Positions 1 through 10,106 of a DNA stretch of 64,000 nucleotides are shown here, one piece after another; within the stretch, counting starts at the first letter, position 1; each line of letters begins with the position of its first letter. This DNA comes from Odontocerum albicorne (Eukaryota > Arthropoda > Insecta > Trichoptera > Odontoceridae), in assembly GCA_949825065.1 (NCBI GenBank), contig OX463846.1, positions 13,453,753 through 13,517,752 of the forward strand. Reading direction: 5' to 3'. Below the pieces are notes generated by a model, which saw nothing but the letters and a program-made list of their open reading frames with translations, was not told the DNA's origin and searched no databases. The translations under genes and the position numbers were made by a program.

Positions 1-1300
1 AGAGAAAATATCTAAATTGTCGCATATTTCTTCTCCTTTTGCTCGTAATTTATTGACTGAACAAGTATATTTTTTAAGCTGGTTATGCTCGTATATGCGA
101 AGAGGCGAGTTCAGGCTGTTTTGTTACATCTGGAGATGCAGTGGCGTGCATCTCCAGATGCAATTGCGTTCCTTTTTAGGGGTGAATCTGTGAGAATAGG
201 TGACGTTCCCCACTTGCCGGAAATGACTTCACACGTTGTTGAGAAAGTTGAATTGGATGTCATCTTCAAAGGTACCACAGCCATATATTTTTTTCCTTGC
301 AATACAGCGCACTTAAGTTCTCCTTGGGTGATACCCAATTACTGAACCTCCCAGTTTCAACAGCAAACTTTTGTCGATTGATCTATTCCCTTCGTCTTGT
401 CGCAATTTGTATAACCACCCAGATTAATCCGCAGGACGCATTTTGTGAGACTGTGAAGAAAGTATAATCTTTCATAGTAGGGACACAGTTCCATGCAGCT
501 ATATTTCGGACTACCTTTGACCCGATTGGCTACTCTAATTTTGTACTAGGAATAGTTTTACAGCTTTCTCCAATAATTGCAAAAAAAAATTGTTACTCCC
601 TAAATTTTTAAAGACCTTCTACAGCGCTGGAATAGGAGGAGTCCCCATCAGATGACAGCTCTATTATCAAAAAGTATATGATCGCACTGTAAGGGAATCT
701 AATTCATTCCAAAAGACAGTGTAGGTGGAGGTAGAAAGACCCCGTGAAACACCTGGTTATATGAACAACTGATGATTTCCTGGCGAGAACTTGAAGTTTG
801 GGTCCCGAAAACCCATCAATGACAGGATACTTTTTCAATGGTATAATTAATAATTCATCATTCCAAAAAATATATTGAACTATAGGGTGACTATTGAAAA
901 AAATCATTCTATCGACTTTTTATATACTTAAGTCGGAAACTTTTAGACATTATAACGTATATTAATAAAATTTGTAATATTTCTTGTGGTATTTTCAAGA
1001 CACCCTGATTAGAAGACTATTAGGACGCTTCTAATAGTCATCTGTATAAGAGACTAATTTTTAATGTCTTCTTTCTTAAATGTATTTTCTGCAGTTTATT
1101 TTGAGATATATGTGCGATACTCGGAATGAATTTATTATATACTCGGAATGAATTTTTTATATACGAGTATTATATACTCGTATACGAGTACACGTTGTGT
1201 TGCAGTCAAGGAACCTTTATTTATTTGTTTGAATTAATCTGAGGTGGTATTTGTGGATTTGCATTTTTTCTGCCATCTACTTATTTTCTGTATTTTTTTT
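1..1300. other. Intergenic DNA, no gene recognised
   Basis: I recognise no gene, RNA or transposon here. Overlapping short open frames exist on both strands at 85-345, but neither shows a known motif. The stretch contains a perfect 14-bp hairpin (127-160) and a cluster of three TACTCGTA/TACGAGTA words near 1162-1190. Confidence 0.5.
127..160. repeat. Perfect 14-bp inverted repeat with 6-nt loop
   Basis: Arms CATCTGGAGATGCA (127-140) and TGCATCTCCAGATG (147-160) are exact reverse complements around the loop GTGGCG. The arms are richer in GC than the flanks. No function can be assigned; it may be a foldback remnant. Confidence 0.85.
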
Positions 1301-1311
1301 CTTCTTATTCT

Positions 1312-1420
1312 ACATGTGCAAGGGTGGGGGCTGAAAAACATCTGGTGTCCCCGCGGTTGGGCTCACCCTATATTGGTGGGGGATGTTATTAGATAAGCTT
1401 AGACATTTTGATAGATTCTC
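1312..1420 (+). repeat. Unclassified interspersed repeat X, copy 1
   Basis: This segment shares 'gaaaaacatctg', 'cgcgg' and 'gggggatgtta'-like blocks, in the same order, with 63165-63270 and partly with 50310-50385. The three copies are diverged and no coding motif is visible. It is probably the non-coding part of an interspersed element. Confidence 0.5.
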
Positions 1421-2475
1421 TCTTAAATGTATTTTCTGTCATTTATATGTTTTTGAAGTGTATTTAAATATATTACGAATGTTATATGTTGCTATCAATA
1501 AACCTATATTTATTTATTATCAGCGCTGGTAAGGTTAAAACCACGTCCAGAAAGAATTCTGAGACAATATTGATGATGAGTTTTGGGAATTCTTACAGAA
1601 AATATAAGTAACAACAAAAAACTATCAGATCTATGCAAAAAAAAATACAGATCAATCAGTCAATATTGTCAACATTCATTATTGAAAAAGCTACATAATG
1701 AAATAAAATTAAAAAATGCAATAGTTGCAATTAGTAACAATTTCATAGAACTACTTAAAAAATAAAATCTTAAGATTGTTTATGTAATTTTCGGAAGAAA
1801 ATGGCTATGTTGGAGCTAAGGAGAAAATAAGACCATCGATATATAAAGATTTCAACAGATTAAACCTGCTGATTGGGAAATTGATCTCATCGTAACTCAA
1901 GTTTTGATGTGTCTAAAACTGGCGTCTTCAGTCAGCCAATAACTGACAATCAATCACCATCACGAGATATTGCACATTATATCATAAATAATTCACATGT
2001 TTTGCTGCATAGTGATAATACTAGCTTACTTCATTGGACAGCCCTGAGTTTTTCCTTTGATTATAGACATATCATACTTCGAGAAAGAAATAAATATTAC
2101 AAGTCAAAGGCGACGCACAAATTGGAGAGTAGTCCATAATAATAGAAGAGAAGTGCATACTGAAATGAGTTATGGAATGAGGTAATTGACCAATTAGTGA
2201 GGAACGGTATAATATTGGATAATTTTCAATAGTGGGACTTATTATGATTATATTATATGAAACAACGAAAAGTTCCGTACTCCCAATTATTTAAAAACAG
2301 TTAAAAATGAAATTAATTATTTGAAAATAGTTAAAAATGACATAAATTGGAATAAATTATTTGAAAACAGTTAAAAATGACATAAATTTAAATAAATATA
2401 CTTTTTTCCATACTATCACAAATATGATCCTCCACAACCAGAAACCAAAACTTTCTCAATCTTTACACATACATA
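1421..2475. other. AT-rich intergenic DNA
   Basis: No gene recognised. A short imperfect tandem 'aaattatttgaaaacagtta' block occurs around 2288-2395. Confidence 0.5.
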
Positions 2476-2479
2476 TATA

Positions 2480-2740
2480 AGATGGGCATAAAACTCATTT
2501 AGAGCTTTTGTTTCCAGGAGGATTTTCCTCCAAAATGAACGGCCACTCAATGTCTACTCCCAGTAATTCTCCATTTCTAGCCTCCTAAGATCCTGCTGTA
2601 TGTTATTTTTAAGTCATTGCCTGGGTCTGCCAAGTGGTTTTCTTCCATATCATTGGGTTAATGATCTTTGTTGATCGAGTCAACTGGGATAACAATATTT
2701 GATAGCAATTCGTGTGGTTCCTCTTAACATATTTACATTG
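2480..2740 (-). mobile_element. LINE reverse-transcriptase C-terminus, degenerate
   Basis: On the minus strand a broken frame reads roughly KPLGRPRQ..LKN, IQQDLRRLEMEN and RSFWRKILLETKALNE. This matches the order of the conserved tail of many insect non-LTR polyproteins (GRPR..W.., DLR..G..., DR..WR....A). Stops and shifts interrupt it, so it is a dead 3' fragment. The clade is not assigned. Confidence 0.55.
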
Positions 2741-2744
2741 ATGA

Positions 2745-2850
2745 CGCGAGCATGCTGAAGAGCGTGGTCGGGAGACATCAGTCTAAGACTCCTTAAATCA
2801 TGTATTCAGTAATACTCAAGCACCTCAATAGGTGATGTTAACTATGCAGA
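2745..2850 (-). mobile_element. SINE-2 3' fragment
   Basis: 'gatgacgcgagcatgctgaa' followed by 'gagcgtggtcgggagaca' is the reverse complement of the SINE-2 3' end (gaagacaatgt..ctcccgg.cacgctcttcaa.atgtc) seen at 11905-11935 and 48420-48463. Confidence 0.5.
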
Positions 2851-2932
2851 CGAACTTTTAGCAGTCTTTAATTGAACCAAACCCGGATTTTTTTGAGCAG
2901 GTTCAAGAGTATTTTCGTTATGTCCTTAATAA

Positions 2933-3282
2933 TTGCTTAATATTTCTACGCAATGAATGGATGGTTAAATTTGATGATGACGAAGATTTAAAATAATACA
3001 TACACGTGGTTTGGGTTATTTATTATTATTATTTATTATGACATGATGCCGATGTTTCGAAAACGTTGTAGTTTTCATCTTCAGGGCTTGTTTGTAATCA
3101 ACTTCACCATTGTAATCAACTTCGCAGGCATAGTTGATTACAAACAAACCCTGAAGATGAAAACTACAACGTTTTCGAAACGTAGGCATCATAACCCAAA
3201 CCACGTGTATGTATTATTTTAAATCTTCGTTATCATCAAATTTGACCATCCCATCCATTCATTGCGTAGAAATATTAAGCAA
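2933..3282. mobile_element. Foldback F1 (long inverted repeat), Penelope-like terminal repeat candidate
   Basis: Arms of about 145 bp (2933-3102 and 3131-3282) are near-perfect reverse complements around a 28-nt centre. The left arm carries an extra 24-bp AT-rich block (about 3019-3042) that the right arm lacks. Both arms contain the string CTGAAGATGA followed downstream by CGAAAC. That arrangement matches hammerhead-type motifs reported in Penelope-like retroelement terminal repeats. No protein-coding region is present. Assignment to Penelope-like elements is inference. Confidence 0.6.
3038..3086 (-). ncRNA. Hammerhead-ribozyme-like core in F1
   Basis: Read on the minus strand: core CTGAAGA (fits CUGANGA), one extra T, a 6-bp stem GAAAAC/GTTTTC (stem II), GAA, a 4-bp stem ACAT/ATGT over a 7-nt loop (stem III), then C at the expected cleavage position. 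Core order and two stems fit a minimal hammerhead. Against it: the extra T after the core, and no convincing stem I. The right-arm copy (+ strand, from about 3150) has lost the stem III partner. Activity is unproven. Confidence 0.4.
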
Positions 3283-3369
3283 AGACCATATGCCAATGAT
3301 GCGAAAAACCGCGAAAGCCTTAAAACATATAGAATACACATATATGTTGCTCGCAGATATTTATTCCTT

Positions 3370-3575
3370 CGAAGGGAAGTATGGTTGAATCAAGTGAATA
3401 ATATTTAGGAAGAAGGAAACAAAGAAAGCCAGAGAAATCGTAGAAGTTTTATGAGAATGTGTATGTATGTGGAAGAGGCTAAATATGTATGTCGAGAAAG
3501 GAAATTCCAGCGCTCTCTCCTCTCTGACTATCCTAAAAGGATAATGGCGTGATGGTATGTATATAAGTACTAGTC
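3370..3575 (+). mobile_element. RTE-like LINE 3' end (family A)
   Basis: It contains 'gggaagtatggttgaatcaa', then 'agagaaatcgtagaag', then 'ctctctgactatcc' and 'ggcgtgatggtatgtat'. The same order recurs at 13380-13560, 49550-49745, 51930-52120 and 59690-60015. Elements of this kind end in a short (TATG)-type tail. No intact coding frame. Confidence 0.65.
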
Positions 3576-3719
3576 ACCCTATAGTATACATGTATACAAA
3601 ATAAAACTTTTCCAATCGTTTTTATCTAAAAATTCCCCCAAAACTATTTCGAAAATTTCTTAAATTTAATTCACCAAATAAATAAAGAACCTTCCAATAG
3701 GTAGACCATCGGTTGCGAA

Positions 3720-3910
3720 GCTATACCACCCTCTCCTTTCCATAGCCAGGACCGGGTTGGGGGTGGGGACAATTTGAAGCGGCCTTAGGGGTCAATCTTT
3801 CCCACCTTTGTCCTCCGCCCCGACGGATCGGGTCCCGGGCGGGCGGTAAAGCCATCCAGACGTTATCGCCTTTGTTACATCTCCCCGCCTTCCCCATAAT
3901 CAACAGGAGC
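3720..3910. other. GC-rich island, unclassified
   Basis: This stretch is much richer in G and C (e.g. 'ggtcccgggcgggcgg') than its AT-rich surroundings. A 60-codon minus-strand frame spans it but has no motif I recognise. It could be a fragment of a GC-rich retrotransposon; unassigned. Confidence 0.4.
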
Positions 3911-4845
3911 GGACTGAATTGTGCATTTTGGGCCAGATTTATATTGACTATGTTTATAGAATATTGAATTTTGGAGTTTTTTTATAAAAAGAGAGAAACT
4001 TCTTAACAGCTCTGTTTTGGTGTTTTTCTCGAGTTTTTTTGAGAGAAACTCTGTTCTTTGAAATTACAAATATATGTACATAATTTGAAATATTTTTCAA
4101 AGTTTTATCGTTCTGTTTTTGTCTTTTTAAGTACATATGACTGAAAATAGGATATGTTTTATGTAAATTTTTGTAAATGTTGATTAAATAAATCGAGACA
4201 GGGTATAAGTGTTGTACATTTTATTTTTATAAATAATATTTTTTTAAATATTTTCCTGTAATACACTCTCGATTTGTATGACAGTTAATGCACTGTGATC
4301 ATTTAATGGTTTTATATGGTAAAAAAATGATTATATCAAATTAAGCAAAATAATTGAAATTTAAAAATATATTGAATGAAAACAAACAAAAAAAGATAGT
4401 TTTTAATGAGGTAAAACAAAATTTAAACAAAATTTTCTTAAATGATTCAGAAAATGAATGAAAGAATTTAAACATAAAAACACAGCTTAAATCTAAAAGG
4501 AATCCTATTTATAAAAATGAGAGGATGATGAAAAAAGTTGTGTTCATAACTTTCAAAATAAAATAGTAACTTAATGAAAACAATTCATACATTTAGATGA
4601 CATAAGCTGGCCTAGATTCGACGTGTTCTCCGAACTCCTGAAACAGACGCCCAAAATTATATTTCAGTGTATGGTAAAAGGACACTATGAAGATGTATGG
4701 TGAAAGGACACTAATAAGTCTCAGGACCTTAGAAGGCTAAGGGTAGACAAAAAATATAAAACACGTGATCGAATTTTCTTGTAGGACGTTGAAAGGGAGG
4801 CTTAACTTGATTAGAGTTATATAACCATCGGAAGTAAGAAATATT
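3911..4845. other. AT-rich intergenic DNA
   Basis: No gene or repeat recognised. Confidence 0.5.
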
Positions 4846-4915
4846 TTTTAACCTGGCTAGTTTATTGCCATATGGCAATCTCTTCCAACCAACCAGAAAG
4901 ATGTTTTTATAGGCC
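4846..4915 (-). mobile_element. SINE-1 3' tail fragment
   Basis: The minus strand carries the SINE-1 tail: 'ctggttggttggaagagatt' followed by the stem-loop ATTGCCATATGGCAAT (on the plus strand at 4864-4879). The tRNA-like head is absent. Confidence 0.65.
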
Positions 4916-4919
4916 AATT

Positions 4920-5715
4920 TTCAAATATATATGTACATACTCGTAAATGTTAACGCTTTCATGTACCTTACAAAATTATTTATTTAAAAAAATAAGTTAT
5001 ATGTGTTTGATTTACAAAGTAACGTTAAATCAACACAATAAGTATGAAAGTATTGTAATAAATTTTAGAAAATGAACTATTTTTCCAACGTGTTTTTAAT
5101 TATTGAAAAATGTGAATTTCTTGTAATATTTCTCTTATTTTTTCCGTGTTTCGTTACCTAAAATACATAAGATGTTTCTGGATCTTGATAATCTTTTCGT
5201 GACATCGTCTAACAAGTGAATGCTGCAAAGCTTTTGAAATTAATACGACAAGATTATTGTTGTGATAACCTTTAAACATATTAAAAACTCAAATCAACTC
5301 GCGGAAACGTGAGTCCGGTTCTGTGTTGACAACCCAAACAAAATGTTCGGACTTTTTGCCATTTGGCAGTATCGGATGATTGTAGGAAAATCTGGGATAA
5401 GACTGATAATTGAGCTCAAATAAAAGACACAGTTTAACCAACTAGCACTAGGAATTCTCTTTTATTACGAAAATGAGACAAGGAACATTTTTTTATTAGC
5501 TTTTTGTAATCACCCTAAAGCCTTGTAAAGTTTTGCGACAGAAAACATTGAGAATATTTCGAAAAACTATTCAATCAATTAAAAAGAAATACTATTATAG
5601 ATTTTATCAAAATAGTGTTTTTTAATCTGCAGTTTTTAATTTCCAATACGAAAAGTTTACGAAAAAAATTATATTTGTATTTCAAAAAAGTATTTTTTTT
5701 TTCAACTTTAAATTT
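4920..5715. other. AT-rich intergenic DNA
   Basis: No gene recognised. Open frames on both strands at 5575-5844 overlap each other and the following SINE, and show no motif. Confidence 0.5.
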
Positions 5716-5718
5716 AAC

Positions 5719-5995
5719 ATCCTCCATGGTATCGTTTGAGAGACACTTGACTTCCACACTGGGGTATCTGATTCGATTTCCGATGGTACCCAAAAAAATT
5801 GTCTCAGTCTGGTAAAATACTTCATTAGGTAACGATACTTGCACGCGTTGGGTCCATGTGTGAGTATTGTTTTCTCTTCACGTACTATATTTGCACCTAC
5901 ACATATTTGAATGGTCCTTAATTTGGATGCTTAATTACTAAGGCTGAAAACAATACTGTCTCCCGGTCACGTTCTTCAATATGTCTGATACGTTT
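5719..5995 (+). mobile_element. SINE-2 copy
   Basis: A tRNA-like head runs from 'cctccatgg' to the B-box-like 'gattcgatttccgatgg'. It is followed by the SINE-2 body 'ggtaacgatacttgcacg', 'gtgtgagtattgtttt' and the 3' end 'cccggtcacgttcttcaa'. Diverged. Confidence 0.65.
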
Positions 5996-7180
5996 AAAAA
6001 ATAGCTCATAACTTCCTCCATAATTCCCGTTTTTAGTTTTTTATTGCTTGATTGATCCTTGAAAATGTACGAGTATGTCTTAAATCCCAAATTAAAACTC
6101 AAATTACTCTGCTAGGTGTTTCAATATGCTTTTTAATGGATATTATTTTTACATTTTACCGATAACCATCTAAGAAACAAGTAATTTTAAATACAAAACA
6201 TATCACAAAGTTTAGAAACTGAAGGTAATATATTATGTTTTTTATTATCACATAAAAATTTCCAGGGGAATTTTTTTTCTTTTATTTAGTATCATGTAGC
6301 CTTAAATGTTGAATACGCTTGAACACTGATTCCAATATAATTTAAAATTGGCAGAACTTAAGCGCCCAGTAATGCTGGACAACGACCAAGAAAGGAAAGC
6401 AAAGATCCAATTGACCATCATAATGATGGGCAATAAATTCCCTTATCACCTCGACAACGATACGAATCGATCCACAATTTAAAACTTATTTCTGAAATCC
6501 TTGAAGTAGCCTTAGCAGGGCTTAGCCTTATAGTCCATCGCCTCGGCGGAGAAATGATCTTTTCTCTGTAATTTTGTGGGCTGCAAAGCTGTGATTTTCC
6601 AAAATAGCCCCCCGGGGAAATGTAGAGAATTTTCTCTATATATATTTTTTTCAACCACAATTGGGCCTTTTTATTTCAACGCCCCGGAGTTTTTTCTTTC
6701 CTTTTACGAGATTTGGAAATAAGCCGATTCTGTGACACAGTTACGAGGGATGGCCCAAGAGAATTTATTTGATTGGTCGAGGAGAATTCGGAATATTTAT
6801 GTCCGTCACACTTCCAGGGGATAAGAATAGGGATGGGGGCACTTGATCGTCTCGAGAGGGTGTCCGGCTACATGACAACCCTTGAACGGGTCACTCAGAC
6901 GTTTTCTGGAAAGAAAACTGTCCAATTGAGATAAGATGAATATATTTTGAACGATAAATATATTTTCTTGGATTTTTCAAGTTCCAATCCCTTAGTTTTC
7001 ACGTAAAAGATGCTAAAATTATTTACTTTAAACAAAAATCAAATATTTAATTTGAAACAAAGTTATTTTAGCAGTATTAAATAATTATCTTGAAAACACG
7101 CAACAAAAATAATTTAGTTGTACTTTTTGCAAGTGGATCATATCATTCATAATAATATACGTCTCGTATCACATACAGGA
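5996..7180. other. Intergenic DNA with a more balanced, apparently single-copy block
   Basis: No gene recognised. The part from about 6360 to 6910 has a more even base composition than the flanks and no similarity to repeats elsewhere in the window. It could be conserved non-coding DNA; only a cross-species comparison would tell. Confidence 0.4.
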
Positions 7181-7184
7181 CAGT

Positions 7185-7345
7185 TAAAACATATTTTGAA
7201 AGACGGTAAACTGAGAAGTATGAATAATAGAATATGATGGAAGGTATAGTTATATGCATGAATAAAACAATTTGGAGATCTGTTATCTCTACCTACCCTG
7301 CAAGGGACACGGCGGGATGATATGTATGTATATCAAGAAAAGTTA
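7185..7345 (+). mobile_element. RTE-like LINE 3' end (family B)
   Basis: It reads 'gacggtaaactgagaagtat', then 'ttggagatctgttatctcta', 'cctaccctgcaagggacacg' and 'atgatatgtatgtat'. The same order occurs at 34766-34935, and on the minus strand near 34500. The broken translation resembles the R.W......AYPS end of RTE-like polyproteins. Confidence 0.55.
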
Positions 7346-7435
7346 AAGCATCATGCAGTTTCCTAGTCGGGGTAGGTTGAGTTGATAGAGCGCCCGACTT
7401 TCCTAAAGCGATGCACATCTTTCGACTCTTCGAAA

Positions 7436-7790
7436 TCCATACACCTTCTCATACAACTACAATTTCTTTGACTTTATATAATATTTCCTTCTTTCAAAAT
7501 ATAATTCACTTGATTCAACCATACTTTCCGTGTTATTTCTCTACCACACTTTCCGTTCCCTTACACTGTTTTTTTTTTTAGTTTTTCTTCATTAATTTAT
7601 TCTTAAGTTCACATTCATTCCCAATCACTTTATTCCGTTTTCTGCCATATATTGTCATTTTTTTTCTTTTTCTTCTGTGTACACATTTGTATTGCATTTA
7701 CTCAGCTCGTTTCAGTTTACTCGTCTCCTTTCAGTATTTTTTGCGTCTACGTTTCTCTTTCGTATATCAAAGTTGTCGATGAAGAAGTGA
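7436..7790 (-). mobile_element. RTE-like LINE 3' region (family A), degenerate
   Basis: On the minus strand it parallels 13140-13450: blocks around 'tcacttgattcaaccatact', 'ttcttcattaatttattctt' and 'cacattcattcccaatcact'. No open frame survives. Confidence 0.55.
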
Positions 7791-7810
7791 AAGTTGAAAG
7801 CATTATTAAA

Positions 7811-8057
7811 AAAAATAATGGGATGTGTTGATGACTAAGCCTTAGTTCTTTTGAATTATTCTGTGTGATTTAAAAATAATGGGATGTGTTGATGACTAAA
7901 CCTTAGTTCTTTTGAATTATTCTGTGTGATTTAAAAACAATGGTATGTGTTGATGACTAAGCCTTAGTTCTTTTGAATTATTCTGTGAGATTTAAAAATA
8001 ATGGGATATGTTGATGACTAAACCTTAGTTCTTTTGAATTATTCTGTGTGATTTAAA
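7811..8057 (+). repeat. Minisatellite, ~60-bp unit x 4
   Basis: Four head-to-tail copies of a ~60-bp unit containing 'gtgttgatgactaa' and 'ttcttttgaattattctgtg'. They differ by only a few substitutions. Confidence 0.9.
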
Positions 8058-8690
8058 AAAGATTCAATTTACATTAAACATGTAAAGTGAATTGTACTCG
8101 TATATGACAGGGCAGCTTTTTCCTTAGCATTTAAATAATATTTCTAATGTGGTTTTGAATCGACAACTTATACGATTTTTAGTTTAGTACTAAATATATT
8201 TTTTATTAGTCTTGTGGGAAACAGTCTCATTTAATTATTGACATAACAGCCCCACAGGTGTTTATATTGAAAGAAAAAAAAGAATAATAAAGTTGAGCTA
8301 AAAAACTGAATTTTGTTTTTTTTTTTTATATATGCTTACTTCCAACTAACAGTATTATCGATTAACTATATCTGTAAATATTAACGTATGAATGTTTCTC
8401 TACAAGTTTTTTTTAAATAATAATTAAAAATAACAATTTATAAATTTATAAAACTTATTTAAGTAAAATAAAACAAGAAAATAACCTTGTTGATCTGGTT
8501 AAGAAGTTATATAAATTATTGAAATAGTTTTTTAATGACAAATAGTAAATAATTTATCATATACTTAACGGTGCCGTTTTATTTTATCAAAATTTGATAG
8601 ACTAAGGCAAATAACAAGATAAGATAATGGCGATTTAAGATTTAATATATAGGTTAGATATAAGAATCAAACTACGTTTTAAAAGGAAAC
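8058..8690. other. AT-rich intergenic DNA
   Basis: No gene or repeat recognised. Confidence 0.5.
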
Positions 8691-8820
8691 AAAACTAGGA
8701 GTCATCATAGCATAGGATTTGAAGGAAAGAAAACTAGGAGTCATCATAGCATAGGATTTGAAGGAAAGAAAACTAGGAGTCATCATAGCATAGGATTTGA
8801 AGGAAAGAAAACTAGGAGTT
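8691..8820 (+). repeat. Minisatellite, 39-bp unit x ~3.3
   Basis: The unit 'actaggagtcatcatagcat' plus 'aggatttgaaggaaag' recurs at 39-bp spacing with almost no differences. Because 39 is a multiple of three it creates a long repetitive frame on the minus strand that runs across the tRNA. That frame is an artefact. Confidence 0.9.
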
Positions 8821-8991
8821 ATATGAAATGATTCATAATGAAACAATACAATATTAAAATAAGCGTTCAAATAAATTTTTAACAATGTTGAATTTAAAGT
8901 TTTTAATAAATTGCAAAAAAATCGAGATATAATGCACTTGATTACAATAAAAACATTTTTATAAATATTTAATTTATAAAATAATAAATTA

Positions 8992-8998
8992 AAAAAAT
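8992..8998 (-). terminator. RNA polymerase III T-run terminator
   Basis: Read on the minus strand, a run of seven T lies about ten bases past the 3' end of the tRNA-Arg gene. That is the normal position and length for a Pol III stop. Confidence 0.75.
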
Positions 8999-9007
8999 AA
9001 TTAGCCA

Positions 9008-9080
9008 CATCCCTTGTGGGGATCGAACCCACGACCTTTGGATTAGAAGTCCAACGCGCTATCCTCTGCGCCAAAGGGAC
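9008..9080 (-). tRNA. tRNA-Arg (anticodon UCU)
   Basis: The minus strand folds into a complete 73-nt cloverleaf. The acceptor stem is GTCCCTT/AAGGGAT (one terminal G-U pair) with discriminator G. The D stem is GCGC/GCGC. The anticodon stem TTGGA/TCCAA carries the loop CTTCTAA, giving anticodon TCT, which decodes AGA (arginine). The T stem GTGGG/CCCAC carries TTCGATC. Internal promoter boxes fit consensus: A box TGGCGCAGAGG and B box GGTTCGATCC. There is no intron. Seven T in the transcript direction follow about ten bases downstream. Unlike the degraded tRNA-like SINE heads nearby, all stems pair, so I call it a functional gene. It lies just beside a 39-bp minisatellite. Confidence 0.96.
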
Positions 9081-9319
9081 ACGCAGCGATGTGCGCGGCG
9101 TACAACTCACATTGGTATAAGGTGTTGCATGTATCCATTATGCTATAATCGGCAGTGTTTTATCGTTTTCTTACGATTACGTGCGTGTTTTCACACTATC
9201 AATACATTTTAATATAAATGCAATACTATGTAATGTTTGAGTACGTACAGAAGTTGTATTGTGTCATTGCCTTTAGTTTTATTGACCAAACATAAACGTA
9301 TTTTATACATAACATTTAT

Positions 9320-9590
9320 TATTATTATAGCTGACTATTAAAAATGAAATTTTGAACCTAATATTAAGATATGCAAGCGAAAGTTGGATTTGATAAAAAA
9401 ATGTATGAAAGTACGATAAATACAATTGAAATGGGAGCTTTGAGTAGAACGTGTGGAAAATGATGTATGACAGAGTTAGGAAATACATTAGAAAATGCAG
9501 TGCTTAAGATGAAAAGATGCACTTCTTAAAATGAAAAAAAGAAGTTTTGGGATGATCCGGGCACATAAAAATAATGAATGATGGATATTT
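9320..9590 (+). mobile_element. LINE reverse-transcriptase C-terminal remnant
   Basis: A broken plus-strand translation keeps the order LRYASESW, YDRVRKY, KKEVLG and GHIKIMN. It corresponds to the YGSETW ... LRW.GHV.RM tail of RTE-like retrotransposons. Many stops. Confidence 0.5.
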
Positions 9591-9598
9591 TATTGTTG

Positions 9599-9822
9599 AT
9601 GGCCTCCGTGGTCTAGTTGATAAAATGCATACCTCCCAACCTGGAGGTTGCGGGTTCGATTCGCGTTGAAACCCAGATATTTAAAAAAAATCCATTCTGA
9701 TTTTTAATTAAGGCATCTTTAACATATTTCTGGTTGGTCGGAAGATATTGCCACAAGGCAATAAGCCCGCCGGGTTGTATTGTATACAATAAAAGTATAA
9801 TACTCGTACAATATAAAAAAAT
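9599..9822 (+). mobile_element. SINE-1, near full-length copy
   Basis: The tRNA-derived head starts 'ggcctccgtggtctagttga' (A-box region) and runs to the B box 'gggttcgattcgcg'. A unique body follows, then the tail 'tttctggttggtcggaagat' with stem-loop ATTGCCACAAGGCAAT, then 'cccgccgggttgtattg' and an A/T-rich end. It is one of the best copies in the window. Confidence 0.8.
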
Positions 9823-9829
9823 AATCTAC

Positions 9830-10060
9830 ATGAGAAGTATAGAAGGCGTGAAAACGTTGGAAAGATCTATTAAAAAGTGGTACAACCAATACATCAAATT
9901 CTGAAAGAGAGAAGAGGGAAAATATTTATGAAATGTGAGTATGTATGATGATGCGATGGACGTGGTAGAAGCTCAAGATGTTTCCGATGATACAATGAAG
10001 TGGAGATCTGTTTTTTTTTGCCTAACCCAAAGGGACATGGTAAAATGATGAAATTGTGTT
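9830..10060 (+). mobile_element. RTE-like LINE C-terminal remnant (family B)
   Basis: It contains 'gagaagtatagaaggcgtga' and later 'gaagtggagatctg' and 'cctaacccaaagggacatgg', in the same order as the family B 3' ends at 7185-7345 and 34700-34940. Degraded. Confidence 0.45.
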
Positions 10061-10106
10061 TCAAGCACCATTAACTGTTCAAAGATCCTTTCAAGGCGCA
10101 AGAAAG

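Noticed and set aside
85..345. Open frames on both strands (86 and 75 codons)
   Set aside because: Mutually overlapping, contain a palindrome, and show no domain, signal peptide or splice evidence.
7360..7440. tRNA-like string 'gttgatagagcgcccgactt'
   Set aside because: No B box or pairing stems follow; it is followed by LINE sequence.
8679..9110. 143-codon minus-strand open frame
   Set aside because: It runs through the tRNA-Arg gene and a 39-bp minisatellite whose unit is divisible by three; repetitive translation is an artefact.
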